Below, in pieces: positions 8,429-15,981 of a stretch of 32,345 nucleotides of DNA. Within the stretch, counting starts at the first letter, position 1, and every line of letters starts with the position of its first letter. A program made the position numbers and the translations under genes. This stretch comes from Erysipelotrichaceae bacterium (GTDB taxonomy: Bacteria; Bacillota_I; Bacilli_A; Erysipelotrichales; Erysipelotrichaceae). The notes under the pieces were generated by a model, which was not told the origin of the DNA, searched no databases, and worked only from the letters and a program-made list of their open reading frames with translations. Location of the stretch: positions 1 through 32,345 of the forward strand of contig JAFRJA010000091.1 of the NCBI GenBank assembly GCA_017432545.1, read 5' to 3'.

Positions 8429-9067
8429 ATGCAAATACCAGAACAATATTTTTTGTACATTTCCATCTTTATCGGTCTTATCTATGTCGCAATGATGTTT
8501 ATCGGTTATAAACATGGATTTCTCTATGAACTGGTTAATCTCCTCTATACTGCTGCCTCATTGGCATTAGCATATTTTGCTTCACCGGTCTTAGCCTCTT
8601 TATTTCCGATAATCGATCTATCAAAGACCCAGGGACAGTATTATGCCTTAAATGAACTGTTCAATCTTAATAAGATCATCAACACAGTTGCTTATTTCAT
8701 TATCGTCTTCCTGATCTTAAAAGTTCTTTATATCTTTATTTCTTTGTTCGTTAAATCTTTGAATAAGATTCCTGTTATCGGCAAGTTCAATCAGTTTTTA
8801 GGCCTGGTCTTCGGTGTTCTCAATGCCACCTTGATCGTTCTGGCATTATCAATGTTATTAAGTCTTCCTTTGATCAAAAACGGTAAGGAGATAAGAGATA
8901 AAACGATCTTACGCTATATCACGAAATATTCCGATCAGGCTCTGACTTTCCTTGTCGCCAAAGCTGGTGAACAGAATCTCAAGGATACAATTACCGGTTT
9001 CGATATCGATTCCTACCGTGAGGATTTCAAAAACTGGATCATCTCCATAACTAAGACCAATGAATAG
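8429..9067 (+). CDS. cvpA: CvpA family membrane protein
   Basis: 212 aa with about four hydrophobic segments (roughly 8-30, 33-58, 82-108, 122-147) and the family-typical block FNQFLGLVFGVLNA. CvpA-like proteins are inner-membrane proteins of uncertain function, first linked to colicin V production and purine genes in Escherichia coli. In Bacillota the gene sits next to mutS2, as here. The C-terminal 60 residues are hydrophilic and probably cytoplasmic. It heads a tightly overlapping operon with DNA-repair genes; its stop overlaps the mutS2 start by 8 bases. The zapA and polX genes that flank cvpA in Bacillus are absent. Confidence 0.85.
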   Translation: MQIPEQYFLYISIFIGLIYVAMMFIGYKHGFLYELVNLLYTAASLALAYFASPVLASLFPIIDLSKTQGQYYALNELFNLNKIINTVAYFIIVFLILKVLYIFISLFVKSLNKIPVIGKFNQFLGLVFGVLNATLIVLALSMLLSLPLIKNGKEIRDKTILRYITKYSDQALTFLVAKAGEQNLKDTITGFDIDSYREDFKNWIISITKTNE

Positions 9068-11327
9068 CTACAACAATCTTGATCTTGATATCATAAAAAA
9101 CACAATCGGCGAGTATACGCCGATTTTAGAAGCCAAAGAATACATTAATGACGAAGAAGTTGTCTTCAATCCTTTACTTATACGCAAAAAACTTCAGGAG
9201 ACTTCCGAAGCTTTAAAGCTGCTCAATGAGAATAATGATATCTCTTTTGACGGAATATATAACTGTAATGATCTTTTGATAAAAGCCGATAAAGGTTTTT
9301 TACTAAATGGTATCGAATTAAGGAATCTTTTAGTCTTCCATAATCATTGTGAAAGGATCGTCAAGATCTTCAATAAGCTTGAAGGGGAGATGTCGATCAG
9401 AGATTACACTGATTCGATAAATCTCAATAACCGAGTGTTTGATAAGGTATCTCAGTGTATCGACAATTCAGGCGAAGTCAAAGATGATGCCTCAGATCGT
9501 TTAGCTGAATTGAACAGACAGATCACTTCCGCCGAGACAGATCTGTATAATCGGGCCCATCGTTTCATCGATAAACATGGCGCTTCCTTACAGGAACCAT
9601 CATTCTATATCCGAAATGACAGACTCACATTTCTTATTAAAAACTCCGATAAAAACAAATATCAGGGTTATACCTATGGTTCATCGGCTTCCGGTCTGGC
9701 TTATTATGTAGAACCGGCCAGCTTTATTGAAGCCAACAATCACCTTCTTAATCTTAAAGGTGAAAAAGCTGATGAGATCGAAAGGATCTTAAGAGAACTG
9801 TCTTATCAGATCGCTTCGATCGCTGAAGATTATTCTTTAAATTTCGATTCCTTACTGAAGTTAAGTGTTATTTTCGCGAAAGCCCGATATGGTTTCTATA
9901 AACAAGGGATCTGCGCTTCTTTAAATGATACTAAGTATTTTGCATTCAAAGATCTTTGTCATCCTCTGATCGATCCTGAAAAAGTCGTATCCAATTCCTA
10001 TCGTTTATATCCGCCATATCAGGGAATCGTTATTTCCGGTTCCAATACCGGTGGCAAGACCGTTTCCTTAAAAGCGATCGGTTTATCTATTCTTATGTCT
10101 TATTTAGGGATCCCGATCATCGCCTCGGACGCAAGTTTGCCTTTATATGACCAGATCTATGTCGATATCGATGATAATCAATCGATTCAGGATTCCTTAT
10201 CGACTTTTTCAGCACATATCTCCAATATCAATCACATCTTGAATAACGCTGATGAAAAATCACTGATCCTGATCGATGAACTGATCTCGGGAACCGATCC
10301 TAAAGAAGCCCAGGCTATCTCTTTAGCGATCCTGGATAAGATCAAACAGTTGCGTTCGATCTTTATCATTACGACTCATTTCGATGATATAAAGAACTAT
10401 TCCTATAATGATCCGGAGATCTTATTATCTTCCGTAGGTTTTAATATGGATACGTTGACTCCTACCTATAGGTATCTTGAAGACTCTATCGGTTCTTCCA
10501 ATGCGATCGAGATCGCTTCGAGGTATTTTGATGATCAGGCAATAGTTGAATCAGCTAAGAGATATATCAATCTAAATCGAACTAAGGAAGAAGAACTATT
10601 AGAGAAACTTTCAAGACAGATCGAAGAGAATGAAACAATCAAGGAAGATCTGAATTCCGAAAAACAGAAATTCAATTATCTGAAGAATGAATATGATCAG
10701 AAAATCAAATCTTTCGAAGAAGAAAAGAATAAGTTAAAAGATAAATATCTGAAAGAACTCAATGAATATATAGAAGAGATCAAATACCAGGCAGAAGAGA
10801 AACTGGAAAAACTGAATGAAAAAGACAGTGATGAAGTGATCCGGGAATTTGATTCTTTTAAGCAGGAAAAAGAAGTTAAGAAAGAAGAGAAAGTTGAATT
10901 CAAAGTCAATGACAATGTCAGGATCAAGGATAATGAACAGATAGGTGTCATCAGTGAGATAAATAAAGACACAGCTATCGTCGATGTCAGAGGTTTAAGA
11001 GTTAAGACTAAACTTAAAGATCTTATCCTGATGCCTAAGATCAAGAAACAGGAGACCAAGGTCGTAGCCAAGGCATATAAGCGTATTCCTTCTGAACTCA
11101 ATATCGTCGGGGAAAGAGTGGAAGATGGTTTAGTCATGATGGAAGAATATCTGGATAAGGCAAATGCGGCTCATATGTCAAATGTCAAGATCATTCATGG
11201 TATAGGAACAGGCACTTTGAGATCGGCGATCAGAAGCAGGTTAAAGAAGCTTTCTTATGTTAAAGAGTTCAAAGACGGGGATTACTATGACGGCGGTTCG
11301 GCGGTAACGATGGTGGAGTTCAAGTAA
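9060..11327 (+). CDS. mutS2: MutS2: ATPase/Smr-domain protein
   Basis: 755 aa. MutS2 acts on branched DNA and, in Bacillus, on collided ribosomes. It contains the MutS core and clamp regions, Walker A GSNTGGKT (327-334), Walker B LILIDELISGTDP, and a long charged coiled coil (about 505-625). A KOW-like segment (FKVNDNVRIKD) follows, then a C-terminal Smr domain (about 680-755) with HGIGTGTLR. The first Smr motif reads LNIVGER where many Smr nucleases have LDLRGER, so its endonuclease activity is uncertain. The mismatch-recognition domain I of MutS is lacking, as is normal for MutS2. The gene overlaps cvpA by 8 bases and shares one base with uvrC (TAATG). Confidence 0.95.
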   Translation: MNSYNNLDLDIIKNTIGEYTPILEAKEYINDEEVVFNPLLIRKKLQETSEALKLLNENNDISFDGIYNCNDLLIKADKGFLLNGIELRNLLVFHNHCERIVKIFNKLEGEMSIRDYTDSINLNNRVFDKVSQCIDNSGEVKDDASDRLAELNRQITSAETDLYNRAHRFIDKHGASLQEPSFYIRNDRLTFLIKNSDKNKYQGYTYGSSASGLAYYVEPASFIEANNHLLNLKGEKADEIERILRELSYQIASIAEDYSLNFDSLLKLSVIFAKARYGFYKQGICASLNDTKYFAFKDLCHPLIDPEKVVSNSYRLYPPYQGIVISGSNTGGKTVSLKAIGLSILMSYLGIPIIASDASLPLYDQIYVDIDDNQSIQDSLSTFSAHISNINHILNNADEKSLILIDELISGTDPKEAQAISLAILDKIKQLRSIFIITTHFDDIKNYSYNDPEILLSSVGFNMDTLTPTYRYLEDSIGSSNAIEIASRYFDDQAIVESAKRYINLNRTKEEELLEKLSRQIEENETIKEDLNSEKQKFNYLKNEYDQKIKSFEEEKNKLKDKYLKELNEYIEEIKYQAEEKLEKLNEKDSDEVIREFDSFKQEKEVKKEEKVEFKVNDNVRIKDNEQIGVISEINKDTAIVDVRGLRVKTKLKDLILMPKIKKQETKVVAKAYKRIPSELNIVGERVEDGLVMMEEYLDKANAAHMSNVKIIHGIGTGTLRSAIRSRLKKLSYVKEFKDGDYYDGGSAVTMVEFK

Positions 11328-13078
11328 TGGAACTGAAAGAAAAACTCAAAACTCTACCTAAGAAGCCAGGTGTCTATCTTCACAAAGATTCAAACGGTAC
11401 AGTCATCTATGTAGGTAAGGCCATTAATCTATATAATCGCGTAAATTCCTATTTTAAAGGCGCTCATGATTACAAAACGACGAAGCTGGTAAGTAATATC
11501 GTCGATTTTGATTATATCGTCACAAAGTCCGAAAAAGAGGCACTGATCCTTGAATACAATCTGATCAAGGAATATGATCCCAAATACAATATTGTCTTTA
11601 AAGATGATAAATCATATCCCTATATTCTCTTGAAAGACTGTAAGGAACCTTTTGTGGATGTCGTAAGACTGAAAAAGAAATCCCGTTATAAAGGTAAACT
11701 CTATGGTCCTTTTCCTGATGTCGGGGCCGCCAGGAATATGGTCCAGCTTATTAATAAACTATATCCGACCAGAAAGTGTTCATCTTTAAAAAACGATCTT
11801 TGTCTTTATTATCATCTTGGACAATGCCCCGGATACTGCAAGATCGATGTTCCTGAAGAAGAATGTAATAAAACTAAAGAAGATATCATTTCTTTTCTGA
11901 ATGGTGACAGTAAAGATATCATCAATGATCTAAAGAAAAGAATGGATGAAGCTGTTGAGAAACTTGATTATGAAAATGCGGCTTATTACAGGGATCTGAT
12001 CTACGATGTTAAACAGACCAATCAGAAACAGGATGTCCAGAAGAATAACCGTGAAACATTCGATGTCTTCAATTACTACGTGGAAGATGGTTATATCGCC
12101 ATTACCGGATTATTTGTAAAGAATGGCAGATTACTGTCTTCAGATAAGTTCATTGATTATCTGGTAGGTGATGCGGAGAACTTTGTATCAGCTTATATCT
12201 ATCAGTTCTATGAGATAAATGAAAAACCTAAGAAGCTTTATCTGCCAGAAGAGCTTTTAAGCTATTTTGAAGGCGTTTATGACGCTTTTACAGTTAACAG
12301 GGGATACAAGTATCAGTTACTTAAACAAGCCAAGACAAACTCTATAGAACTTCTGAATCAGAATAAGAAAGTTATAACCAATAAAGAAGAATACAACGAA
12401 CAGCTTGATTCAGAATTCAAAAGAATATTCAATAAAGAAATCAAAAGGATTGAATTATTCGATAACTCTCATACCGGTGGCACCAATACCGTAGGCGCGA
12501 TGGTCGTCTATAAAAATTTCAAACCCTCCAAGAAAGATTATCGTCTCTATAAACTTGAAGAATCAGCTGATGATCTGAGCTCTATGAAAGAGATGCTGTA
12601 TAGAAGGTATTTCAGAGTACTTAAAGATAATCTTCAAAGACCTGATCTATTGATCGTTGATGGCGGAAGAATCCAGATCGATATCGCCAAAGAGGTATTG
12701 GGATCTTTAATGATGGATATTACGATCGCCGGTTTAGGCAAGGATGATCATCACAATACTTCATATATGATGAATTCCGATTATGACATCATTGAAATAC
12801 AGAAGGATTCCAATCTCTTCTTTTTCCTTACCAATATGCAGGATGAAGTCCATCGCTTTGCGATTACTTATCATAAGAAACTGAGACAGAAGGCTGTCTA
12901 TAAATCCGTACTCGATGATGTGAAGGGTTTAGGACCTAAATCAAGGGTCAAACTGTTAAGGAAATATAAATCGATTTCCAATATCAGGACATTGTCTTTA
13001 GAAGAATTAGAGACCGTTTTAAACAAGAATACGGCCGAAGAATTGTATAATAAATTAAGAGCTGAAGAAAATGCTTAA
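11327..13078 (+). CDS. uvrC: UvrABC system protein C
   Basis: 583 aa excision nuclease subunit that cuts on both sides of a lesion in nucleotide excision repair. In order: GIY-YIG nuclease domain (GVYLHKD...IYVGK, about 15-95); a cysteine cluster around 160-175; the UVR helix pair that binds UvrB (about 203-238, RMDEAVEKLDYENAAYYRD); the RNase-H-like nuclease with Asp379 in LFDNSH and Asp445 in IVDGGR, plus HRFAITYH; and a terminal helix-hairpin-helix (DVKGLGPKSRVKLL). Length is normal. It starts on the last base of the mutS2 stop and overlaps the following 56-codon ORF by 8 bases, so all three are likely translationally coupled. Confidence 0.97.
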   Translation: MELKEKLKTLPKKPGVYLHKDSNGTVIYVGKAINLYNRVNSYFKGAHDYKTTKLVSNIVDFDYIVTKSEKEALILEYNLIKEYDPKYNIVFKDDKSYPYILLKDCKEPFVDVVRLKKKSRYKGKLYGPFPDVGAARNMVQLINKLYPTRKCSSLKNDLCLYYHLGQCPGYCKIDVPEEECNKTKEDIISFLNGDSKDIINDLKKRMDEAVEKLDYENAAYYRDLIYDVKQTNQKQDVQKNNRETFDVFNYYVEDGYIAITGLFVKNGRLLSSDKFIDYLVGDAENFVSAYIYQFYEINEKPKKLYLPEELLSYFEGVYDAFTVNRGYKYQLLKQAKTNSIELLNQNKKVITNKEEYNEQLDSEFKRIFNKEIKRIELFDNSHTGGTNTVGAMVVYKNFKPSKKDYRLYKLEESADDLSSMKEMLYRRYFRVLKDNLQRPDLLIVDGGRIQIDIAKEVLGSLMMDITIAGLGKDDHHNTSYMMNSDYDIIEIQKDSNLFFFLTNMQDEVHRFAITYHKKLRQKAVYKSVLDDVKGLGPKSRVKLLRKYKSISNIRTLSLEELETVLNKNTAEELYNKLRAEENA

Positions 13079-13241
13079 AAACGTATCTGACTATTTATCT
13101 TTACTTACACTCATCGTAGCGAATATGTATGCGTTACATGTCTTCATACTGTCTATCATCAGACGTAAGGATTATGATGAAGACCGCTCTGCGACCAGAT
13201 TACAGTTATTAAAAGACTATCTTAACAACATTGACGAATAA
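13071..13241 (+). CDS. Small single-pass membrane protein (56 aa), unknown function
   Basis: An ORF of 56 codons begins at ATG 13071 inside the end of uvrC (8-base overlap) and stops with TAA 13239-13241, sharing one base with the rmuC ATG. The product starts MLKNVSDYL, has one hydrophobic segment (about residues 9-30), then RRKDYDEDR and a polar helix ending LNNIDE. The basic residues after the segment favour a cytoplasmic C-terminus. Exact tiling between two genes, with overlaps on both sides, argues that it is translated, probably by reinitiation, because no strong Shine-Dalgarno is seen. I do not recognise the family. Location suggests a link to DNA repair at the membrane or to RmuC, which also has an N-terminal membrane helix, but that is inference. 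Confidence 0.65.
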   Translation: MLKNVSDYLSLLTLIVANMYALHVFILSIIRRKDYDEDRSATRLQLLKDYLNNIDE

Positions 13242-14290
13242 TGGATAATAATACTTTTCTGCTTATCATGGCGATCCTTTTTGTCGTGACGATCATTCTG
13301 ATATTGATCATCGTTTTGAATAACGCCAAAAAGACCAATGACCTGAACAACGAACTCAGTAAATCAATTTATGAGATCAGAGCTAATCTTAATAAGGATT
13401 TCTTTGATCTGAACAGATCACTTAATGATGAATTCAACAATTTTTCGGAAAGAGTGAATTCCAATCTGATCCAATCAAACAGATCTGGCAATGAAATCAT
13501 GACTTCTTTAAATGACAGGCTTATCAGGATCGATGAGACACAGAAGAATCTCGATGATCTGTCCAAAGAGATCCTGAATTTACAAAGTATCCTTAAAGAT
13601 AAGAAAAGCAGGGGCTCATTTGGGGAAGTTGAGCTATATGCGATCCTTGAAGCGGCCTATGGCACGAATTATGAACTCTATGATCGTCAATACCATCTGC
13701 CAAACGGATCGATCGCTGATGCGGTTATCTTGGGTGGAGATAATATCGGTATACTTTGTATTGATTCCAAATTTCCATTAGAGAATTATCGGAAAATGTA
13801 TGATGATTCCCTGGATGAGAAATCCAAAGCCGCTTATCGTAAACAGTTTACGATTGACGTCAAGAAACACCTCGATGACATCCATAATAAATATCTGATC
13901 CCGGGTGTAACGGCTGATCTTGCTTACATGTTTATCCCGGCCGAAGCGATCTTTGCGGATCTGTATGCTTCATTCCCGGATCTGATCGATTATTCCTATA
14001 AACAGAAAGTCTATATCGTTTCGCCTACTACCCTGATGGCTTATATAACAGCTATCAAATCTATCTATCTTCGACACAAGAAAGATGAAAAAGCCAGAGA
14101 AATAGAAATTTTACTTAATGACCTGGCAATTGAGTTTGCAAGATTTCAGAAAAGAAGTGAAGAACTTTATAAAGATTATGAGAATCTATCCAAAGCTTTT
14201 GCGGCTATGAATATCTCTTCAAACAAGATCGTCAAACGTTTTGATCGTCTGAACAGCGGTGAAATAGAATCTAAAGAAAATGGAAACTGA
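13241..14290 (+). CDS. rmuC: RmuC family DNA recombination protein
   Basis: 349 aa. An N-terminal membrane helix (about 6-28) is followed by a coiled-coil stretch (about 30-120, rich in Asn, Asp and Leu). The RmuC domain comes next, with GSFGEVELYAILE and the PD-(D/E)XK-like core ADAVILGG...LCIDSKFPLENY. RmuC was found in E. coli as a factor limiting recombination at inverted repeats; it is predicted to be a membrane-tethered nuclease. Here it ends a repair operon (mutS2-uvrC-small ORF-rmuC). Its stop codon lies in the loop of the shared terminator with trpS. Confidence 0.92.
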   Translation: MDNNTFLLIMAILFVVTIILILIIVLNNAKKTNDLNNELSKSIYEIRANLNKDFFDLNRSLNDEFNNFSERVNSNLIQSNRSGNEIMTSLNDRLIRIDETQKNLDDLSKEILNLQSILKDKKSRGSFGEVELYAILEAAYGTNYELYDRQYHLPNGSIADAVILGGDNIGILCIDSKFPLENYRKMYDDSLDEKSKAAYRKQFTIDVKKHLDDIHNKYLIPGVTADLAYMFIPAEAIFADLYASFPDLIDYSYKQKVYIVSPTTLMAYITAIKSIYLRHKKDEKAREIEILLNDLAIEFARFQKRSEELYKDYENLSKAFAAMNISSNKIVKRFDRLNSGEIESKENGN

Positions 14291-14304
14291 ACGTTTCCAT
14301 TTTT
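14277..14304. terminator. Bidirectional terminator between rmuC and trpS
   Basis: Stem AAAATGGAAAC (14277-14287) and GTTTCCATTTT (14293-14303) around loop TGAAC. T-runs occur on both strands. The rmuC stop TGA (14288-14290) is in the loop and the trpS stop (14303-14305) touches the other foot. Confidence 0.8.
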
Positions 14305-15298
14305 ACTGATATTTGATCTCCAAGCCGATCTTTTTAACGGCTTTGTCCAGAGTCTTATTAGCGATCGCAGAAGCTTTCTGAGCTCCTTCTTCCAGTACTT
14401 TTTCGATCTGCCGTGATTCAATGATCTCTTTATATCTGCCCTGGATCTTCTCCAGAGTATCACAGACAACATCAGCGACATAGCCTTTGAGTTTTCCATA
14501 ACCCTGGCCTTTGAATTCTTCAACGATATCTTCCATACTTCTTCCTGATAAGGCTGAAGCTATTTCGATCAGATTATATAAACCAGGCTGATTCTCTTTA
14601 TCAAGTTTGATGTCATTGAGTGAATCTGTAACAGCCGACATGATCTTCTTTCTGGCAACCTTAGGATCATCTAACAGATAGATGCAGCCTTTATTGGTCT
14701 CATCGGATTTGGACATCTTTTTTGATGGATCGGTAAGGGACATGATCCTGGCGCCGACTTTAGCGATCAAAGGTTCCGGAACGACGAATGTTTCGCCATA
14801 TTTGTTGTTGAAGCGCTGCGCGATATCTCTGGTCAGTTCAACGTGCTGTTTCTGATCCTCACCGACCGGTACATAGTTGGCGTCATAAAGCAAGATATCC
14901 GCAGCCATCAGACAAGGGTAGGTATATAGACCGGCGGTCAAATTCTTTTCACCTTTGGCGCTCTTATCCTTGAACTGGGTCATTCTGTTGAGTTCACCTA
15001 AATAGGTGTTACAGGCCATGATATAACCGAGCTGCGCATGAGCCGGAACATCAGTCTGAAGGAAGATCGTTGCCTTATTCGGATCAAGACCGCAAGCCAG
15101 GTATAAAGCTACCGCATCGGTCAGATTTTTCTTGAGATCTTCCGGATCCTGATATTCGGTAATACAGTGCAGGTTCGCAATAAAGACGATCATCTCATAA
15201 TCGTCCTGATAATTGACGAAGTTTCTTAAAGCACCGATATAATTGCCTAAGGTAAGCTGTCCTGTCGGTTTGATGCCCGACAACATTCTCTTTTTCAT
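14303..15298 (-). CDS. trpS: Tryptophan--tRNA ligase
   Basis: 331 aa class I synthetase for tRNA-Trp. It begins MKKRMLSGIKPTGQLTLGNYIGA, which contains the HIGH-equivalent GNYIG. The VPVGEDQKQHVELTRDIA block is tryptophanyl-specific and KKMSKSDET is the KMSKS loop. The start at 15298 is chosen because homology begins there and GGAGG lies six bases upstream. The frame stays open a further 45 codons, but that DNA encodes the T-box leader. Expression is therefore controlled by the tRNA-Trp charging state. The gene converges on rmuC and diverges from spx. Confidence 0.97.
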   Translation of the reverse strand: MKKRMLSGIKPTGQLTLGNYIGALRNFVNYQDDYEMIVFIANLHCITEYQDPEDLKKNLTDAVALYLACGLDPNKATIFLQTDVPAHAQLGYIMACNTYLGELNRMTQFKDKSAKGEKNLTAGLYTYPCLMAADILLYDANYVPVGEDQKQHVELTRDIAQRFNNKYGETFVVPEPLIAKVGARIMSLTDPSKKMSKSDETNKGCIYLLDDPKVARKKIMSAVTDSLNDIKLDKENQPGLYNLIEIASALSGRSMEDIVEEFKGQGYGKLKGYVADVVCDTLEKIQGRYKEIIESRQIEKVLEEGAQKASAIANKTLDKAVKKIGLEIKYQ

Positions 15299-15313
15299 AA
15301 GTTGCCTCCATTC

Positions 15314-15503
15314 AAAATAAAAAGGTGATATAAAGGGCGCTGATAGCGCGGTACCACCTTTGTTTATAACTTTTTTCCTTAACGCGGAAGACGTAAATGA
15401 CTGATGCCATTTAGTTAACAGGTCCCAATTCATTCAGCCAGTACCATCTGTTTTCACCATTCCAGACTCTCTTTCGGTTCACTTAACTGAACTACTAATT
15501 CCT
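15314..15503 (-). promoter_or_regulatory. T-box riboswitch, tryptophan, upstream of trpS
   Basis: On the minus strand the T-box AAGGTGGTACCGCG is at 15360-15347. The base of stem I forms from AGG and CCT and from TTCAG and CTGAA. Between them is the specifier loop with TGG (plus-strand 15425-15427), the only tryptophan codon, followed by a purine. The terminator pairs the T-box segment with ATATCACCTTT and ends in a T-rich run at 15323-15314. Confidence 0.92.
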
Positions 15504-15509
15504 TTATTT

Positions 15510-15539
15510 ATAATATCCTAATTTAAAGACTAAAATCAA
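15510..15539 (-). promoter_or_regulatory. Promoter of the trpS T-box transcript
   Basis: Minus strand: TTGATT (15539-15534), 18 bases, TATTAT (15515-15510). The predicted start is near 15503, just ahead of stem I. It lies back to back with the spx promoter. Confidence 0.55.
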
Positions 15540-15552
15540 CGGAATGATGATG

Positions 15553-15558
15553 TATAAT
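15553..15558 (+). promoter_or_regulatory. -10 element of spx, placed for a leaderless mRNA
   Basis: A perfect TATAAT ends six bases before the ATG at 15565, and no Shine-Dalgarno intervenes. No good -35 hexamer is found at the expected position, so activity may need an activator or may be weak. Confidence 0.5.
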
Positions 15559-15564
15559 AACATT

Positions 15565-15981
15565 ATGATTGTTATCTACACATCACCGGGATGTTCATCA
15601 TGCCGCAAGGTCAAAAGCTATCTTAAAGACAACAATCTCAAATTTATTGAGAAGAATATATTCAATACTCTGCTGAACAGAGAAGAGATCCGTTATCTTA
15701 TTTCGCGAACCGACAATGGCACGGATGATATCATTTCCAAACGTTCGAAGATCATTCAGGAAAACAGAGTCGATATCGAATCAATGTCACTTAATGAACT
15801 GTGTGATTTCATCGTCAACAATCCTTCTGTTCTGAAACGTCCGATCATCATCGACGACAAGAACATGCAGATCGGCTATGACGAAGAAGAGATCGAGCTG
15901 TTTGCGAAACTCAAGAATATCTCCAAATGCGATAACGGTTGTCCTCACTATGTAAATTGCGGTGAGATCAGAAAAGCTTGA
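15565..15981 (+). CDS. spx: Spx-family transcription regulator with cysteine-rich tail
   Basis: 138 aa ArsC-fold protein. Spx binds the RNA polymerase alpha C-terminal domain and redirects transcription under thiol stress. The redox switch CSSC (Cys10, Cys13) and the family blocks RTDNGTDDIISKRS (48-61) and KRPIIIDDKNMQIGYDEEEI are well conserved. The start at 15565 gives the family N-terminus MIVIYTSPGCSSC. Unusual is the C-terminus, with Cys122, Cys126, His128 and Cys132 (KCDNGCPHYVNC). The Bacillus Spx tail lacks these cysteines and is used for ClpXP/YjbH recognition. The stop TGA overlaps the mnmA ATG, so spx is the first gene of a coupled unit with mnmA, recD2 and a transporter subunit. 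Confidence 0.9.
   Translation: MIVIYTSPGCSSCRKVKSYLKDNNLKFIEKNIFNTLLNREEIRYLISRTDNGTDDIISKRSKIIQENRVDIESMSLNELCDFIVNNPSVLKRPIIIDDKNMQIGYDEEEIELFAKLKNISKCDNGCPHYVNCGEIRKA

Noticed and set aside
15299-15433. N-terminal extension of 45 codons on trpS
   Set aside because: The DNA is the T-box and terminator, and homology to TrpRS starts at the Met encoded at 15298, which has GGAGG upstream.
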